DNA of 64,000 bases. It comes from Strongyloides papillosus (taxonomy: Eukaryota > Nematoda > Chromadorea > Rhabditida > Strongyloididae). Made by a program: the position numbers and the translations under genes. The stretch is from NCBI GenBank assembly GCA_005656395.1, contig SRSI01000050.1, positions 186,001-250,000 of the forward strand. The letters run 5' to 3'. The number at the start of each line of letters is the position of its first letter. Within the stretch, counting starts at the first letter, position 1. Positions 61,319-64,000 of this stretch are shown here, one piece after another. The notes under the pieces were generated by a model. The model was not told where the DNA came from, did no database searches, and saw only the letters and a program-made list of their open reading frames with translations.

Positions 61319-62418
61319 ATGTCTTCTAACGAGATTTCTTCAAGTGAGTTGTTTGAATTTATTTCGATTCATTTTATTATATTTCAGAAATCAACGATGA
61401 ACTTACCAGTAAAAAATATATAGAAAAAGCTGGTATAATATGGACAATAAATAATTTTTCTCTTTGTAAAGAAAAAACAGGTGAATTTATGAAAAGTCCT
61501 ATTTTCCATTCCAAGACAGACGATAAATTAAAATGGTATTTACAACTGTATCCAAAAGGTAATAGAGAAGCAGATAAAGATTATATATCACTTTATTTAC
61601 AACTGGAAGCAAATAACAATGTTAATGTAACAACAATGTGGAACTTTTATGTTTTAAACCAAGAAGGAGAAAAGGAATATGCAATAGTTTCGAATACGGT
61701 ATTTAATAAAACTAATAAGAGCTACGGTCACTTACAATTTTTTAAAAGAGACTTATTATTTAATATTGAAAAAAGAATTTTAGTAAATGATACATTACTA
61801 CTAGGTTGCACAGTTTTTTATTTTTGTGGTCCTAAAAATACTGTTAGTACTTCAACAAATAGTGACATAAGCGAACATTTCATTACGTTACTGAATGATT
61901 TTAACAATTTATTTGAATCATCCAAGTTTGCTGATTGTGCTATCAAAGTAGGACATTCTGAAATAAATGCTCATAAATGTATTCTCGCTAGTAGGTCAGA
62001 TGTTTTTGATTCATTATTAATAGATAAACATCATGAATTTGAGCCAAATATAATTGAAATAAATGATTTTTCTTTGGAGGCTGTAAAAGAGATGGTAAAG
62101 TACTTGTACACAGGAAAATTACCAAATATAGATGAAATGGCTCTTGAAATGCTGGCAATTGGAGATAAATATAAGTTAAAACAATTGAAATCAGAGGCCG
62201 AAGAAAGTTTAATCAGAAGTTTGAACATTGACAATGTCTGTGACTATATTGTACAAAGTGGCTTATATTCAACTGAAATCCTTCAAGAATGGTGCTTACG
62301 ATTTATTTCTTTGAACCCTAAAATTGTAGAAAACAGTGTGGAATGGAAAAAAGTTATCGCTGATCATCCTTCATTGGTTCCTAAACTCTTTATTCTTTTT
62401 GCTAATGTTAATGATTGA
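61319..62418 (+). CDS. MATH-BTB protein 6
   Basis: Exon 1 61319-61343, exon 2 61388-62418; 351 aa. It equals genes 4 and 5 up to 62243, then diverges: SGLYSTEILQEWCLRFISLN and an ending PKLFILFANVND. This in-frame ending is the ancestral family type, without the extra base seen in genes 3-5. The gene marks the right edge of the amplified block and looks like the parent, or a recombinant, at that edge. Confidence 0.9.
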
Positions 62419-63858
62419 ATTTTTACAACCAAATTACATTAAATACAAATATTATAAGATTTGCTATAAAAATTCCATATATTTAATATTATTTTTTTTA
62501 AATGTTTTTTATGTAACTTAAAAAGTGTTATTTTTGTTTTATATCTCATAATTTAATTCAAAATGATAAAAGTGAAAAAATTTTGTATATTCTCCAATAA
62601 CTGGAGATTCAAGTTATTATTAATTCTTATTAAATTTTTTTTAGGACAAAATTTTGAGCTTTATAAAAAATTTAATAAGTTTTTTGAAAAAGTATATATA
62701 ACATTACCACTGTATAAAACCCTATTTTATATCTTTTCAGTTAATGATATTATTACTAATGATTCAATAAGAAAATTATGATATTTTAATTGACAAAATA
62801 CATCTTTAAAAATGTAAAATTATGTCAATCATATTATTCATAGATAGTTTTACGTCACTTACTTCTTTTAGTTTAATAAGAATAACCAATTCAGAAAATA
62901 AGTTTTTGTTCCATCAATATTCCTTTTTTACACCCCATATCTAATAATCTTTTCATAGAAAAGAAAAAATTAAAAAATTTTCATCGTTATATTATTTGTT
63001 TAATTACATAAAAGTAGTGTTGTCTTATTCATTGAAATATGATGGAGCAATTATTGAATGATAACATTTGAAATAAAATAGATTTTTTACCAAGAAATTC
63101 AACTGAAATAACTTCATTCAAACTATTTAATGTGAAAATATTATCATAAAAAATAACAGTTGTTAAATACCGTAATTTTTTAAAAGTGATAAACAATTAT
63201 ATGCTTTTGAAATACTTCTCTTATAAGAAATGAACTGAAAACATAACTGTGAAAATATAGCTCCTTCATTTTCGTACTTTAATATTGTATATAAATAAAA
63301 AAGGTATATTAAAGTAATAGATATTTATGTTAATAATTAGGTTATTTCGTAAAAACATTCTTGATAATAAATTAAGTATATTGTTGACAAAGTTCTCGAT
63401 ATCTAATAGAAAAACAACATAAGCTTTAGAATCAAATATAGAAGTTAAGATTAAAGTTTGTGATATATTGATTTGTTAATAAATTTTTTATTTTTTAAGA
63501 AATTACTTTATCATATGGATTCTTATTTTGACGACAAATTTTTTGTTTCATATATGACTAGAACTATTATATCACTAAAAATTTTATCTTTTTGAAGTAT
63601 TAATCATTAGCTTATTTGAAAAAGAAGGTGATTTTCATAACTATAGTGATATTTTTGTGTAAACATTAATTCTATCAATCATCTTTTTCTTATATATTTT
63701 TTTATAAATTAATTTTGCTTTCTGATAAATTATCAGTTGCACTTTTGAAAGATTCATTCTTATTATAGTTTTCAGAAACATAACTTCAATTTTTCTATTC
63801 TATCATCCTAGAGAGCGACATTATTTCAATCTGTATTAGATTTATACAATTTTGAAAT
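62419..63858. other. Spacer between MATH-BTB genes 6 and 7
   Basis: A diverged version of the other unit spacers, including the CTCCAATAACTGGAGATT palindrome-like motif at about 62591, which recurs near 54658, 57301 and 59946. No gene is seen. Confidence 0.45.
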
Positions 63859-64000
63859 ATGCCTTCCAACGAGTCTTCTTCAAGTGAGTTGTTTAAATTT
63901 ATTTTGACTCATTTTAATATATTTCAGAATCTAATGATCAGTTTACCTGTGAAAAAATTGTAGAAAAAGCAAGTACAAAATGGTCAATAGAAAAATTTTC
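63859..64000 (+). CDS. MATH-BTB protein 7 (5' end only, cut by window)
   Basis: Exon 1 63859-63883 (MPSNESSS), intron ending ATTTCAG, exon 2 from 63928 open to the window edge (SNDQFTCEKIVEKAST, then KWSIEKFS, the start of a MATH domain). The 25-nt first exon and intron position match the six upstream genes. Its diverged sequence makes it a separate family member. Confidence 0.85.

Larger units (their letters stand above)
54179..62243 (+). repeat. Three tandem 2.64-kb units carrying MATH-BTB genes
   Basis: Unit 1 54179-56822 (2644 bp), unit 2 56823-59467 and unit 3 59468-62112 (2645 bp each), then a partial fourth to 62243. By eye units 2 and 3 are identical; unit 1 differs by about two positions (A for G at 54604; one A fewer near 54829). 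Boundaries fall inside coding sequence, so each new copy of the gene is formed whole by unequal crossover. Confidence 0.85.

Overview
The window is nuclear DNA of a nematode, very AT-rich, with short GT-AG introns (about 34-60 nt), short intergenic gaps and large local tandem families of MATH-BTB proteins, secreted M13 peptidases and small secreted peptides. That combination points to a Strongyloides-like clade IV parasite. This is inference from gene content; no marker gene fixes the species.

Layout. (1) 1-10540: six tandem units of about 1.45 kb on the minus strand, each with one two-exon gene for a small secreted precursor: signal peptide, acidic Thr/Tyr-rich pro-segment, invariant RKKR cleavage site, then a lysine/alanine-rich cationic amphipathic helix. 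The helix is almost entirely in a second exon after a tiny intron, so single-ORF reading misses it. The array is bracketed by two copies of a TA-flanked inverted-repeat element. (2) 10824-11314: an invertebrate-type lysozyme gene, also minus strand, giving a locus that looks like antibacterial secretion. (3) 11865-14121: decayed homeobox sequence. (4) 14801-22113: a full-length ABCA transporter gene split inside its first nucleotide-binding domain by a 1.79-kb hAT element (18043-19835) with a perfect 8-bp target duplication; without the element the frame is continuous. (5) 23013-32308: five tandem, unusually short secreted M13 (neprilysin-like) metallopeptidases, one carrying a nonsense codon. 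(6) 32509-35429: a young LTR retrotransposon with two 278-bp LTRs that read the same and a deleted polymerase region, inserted in the M13 repeat. (7) 35881-38932: relics of a U2SURP/SR140-like gene, a gag zinc knuckle and a C2HC zinc-finger gene, each with in-frame stops or a lost metal ligand, plus a 101-bp foldback. (8) 39849-46743: conserved single-copy genes: SLC22-type transporter, an unrecognised nematode protein, a WD40-like protein and the GET3/ASNA-1 ATPase. (9) 48333-64000: seven plus-strand MATH-BTB genes (the last cut by the window edge), three of them linked by 2.64-kb tandem units that are almost or completely identical.

The arrays in (1), (5) and (9) are independent birth-and-death families. 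The peptide array and lysozyme could act together at a secretory or gut surface; the M13 enzymes could process secreted peptides; the MATH-BTB proteins are probable CUL3 adaptors. The most novel item is the peptide array: I do not recognise the family, and its architecture is that of an antimicrobial-peptide precursor with two mature lengths (about 50 and 26 residues).
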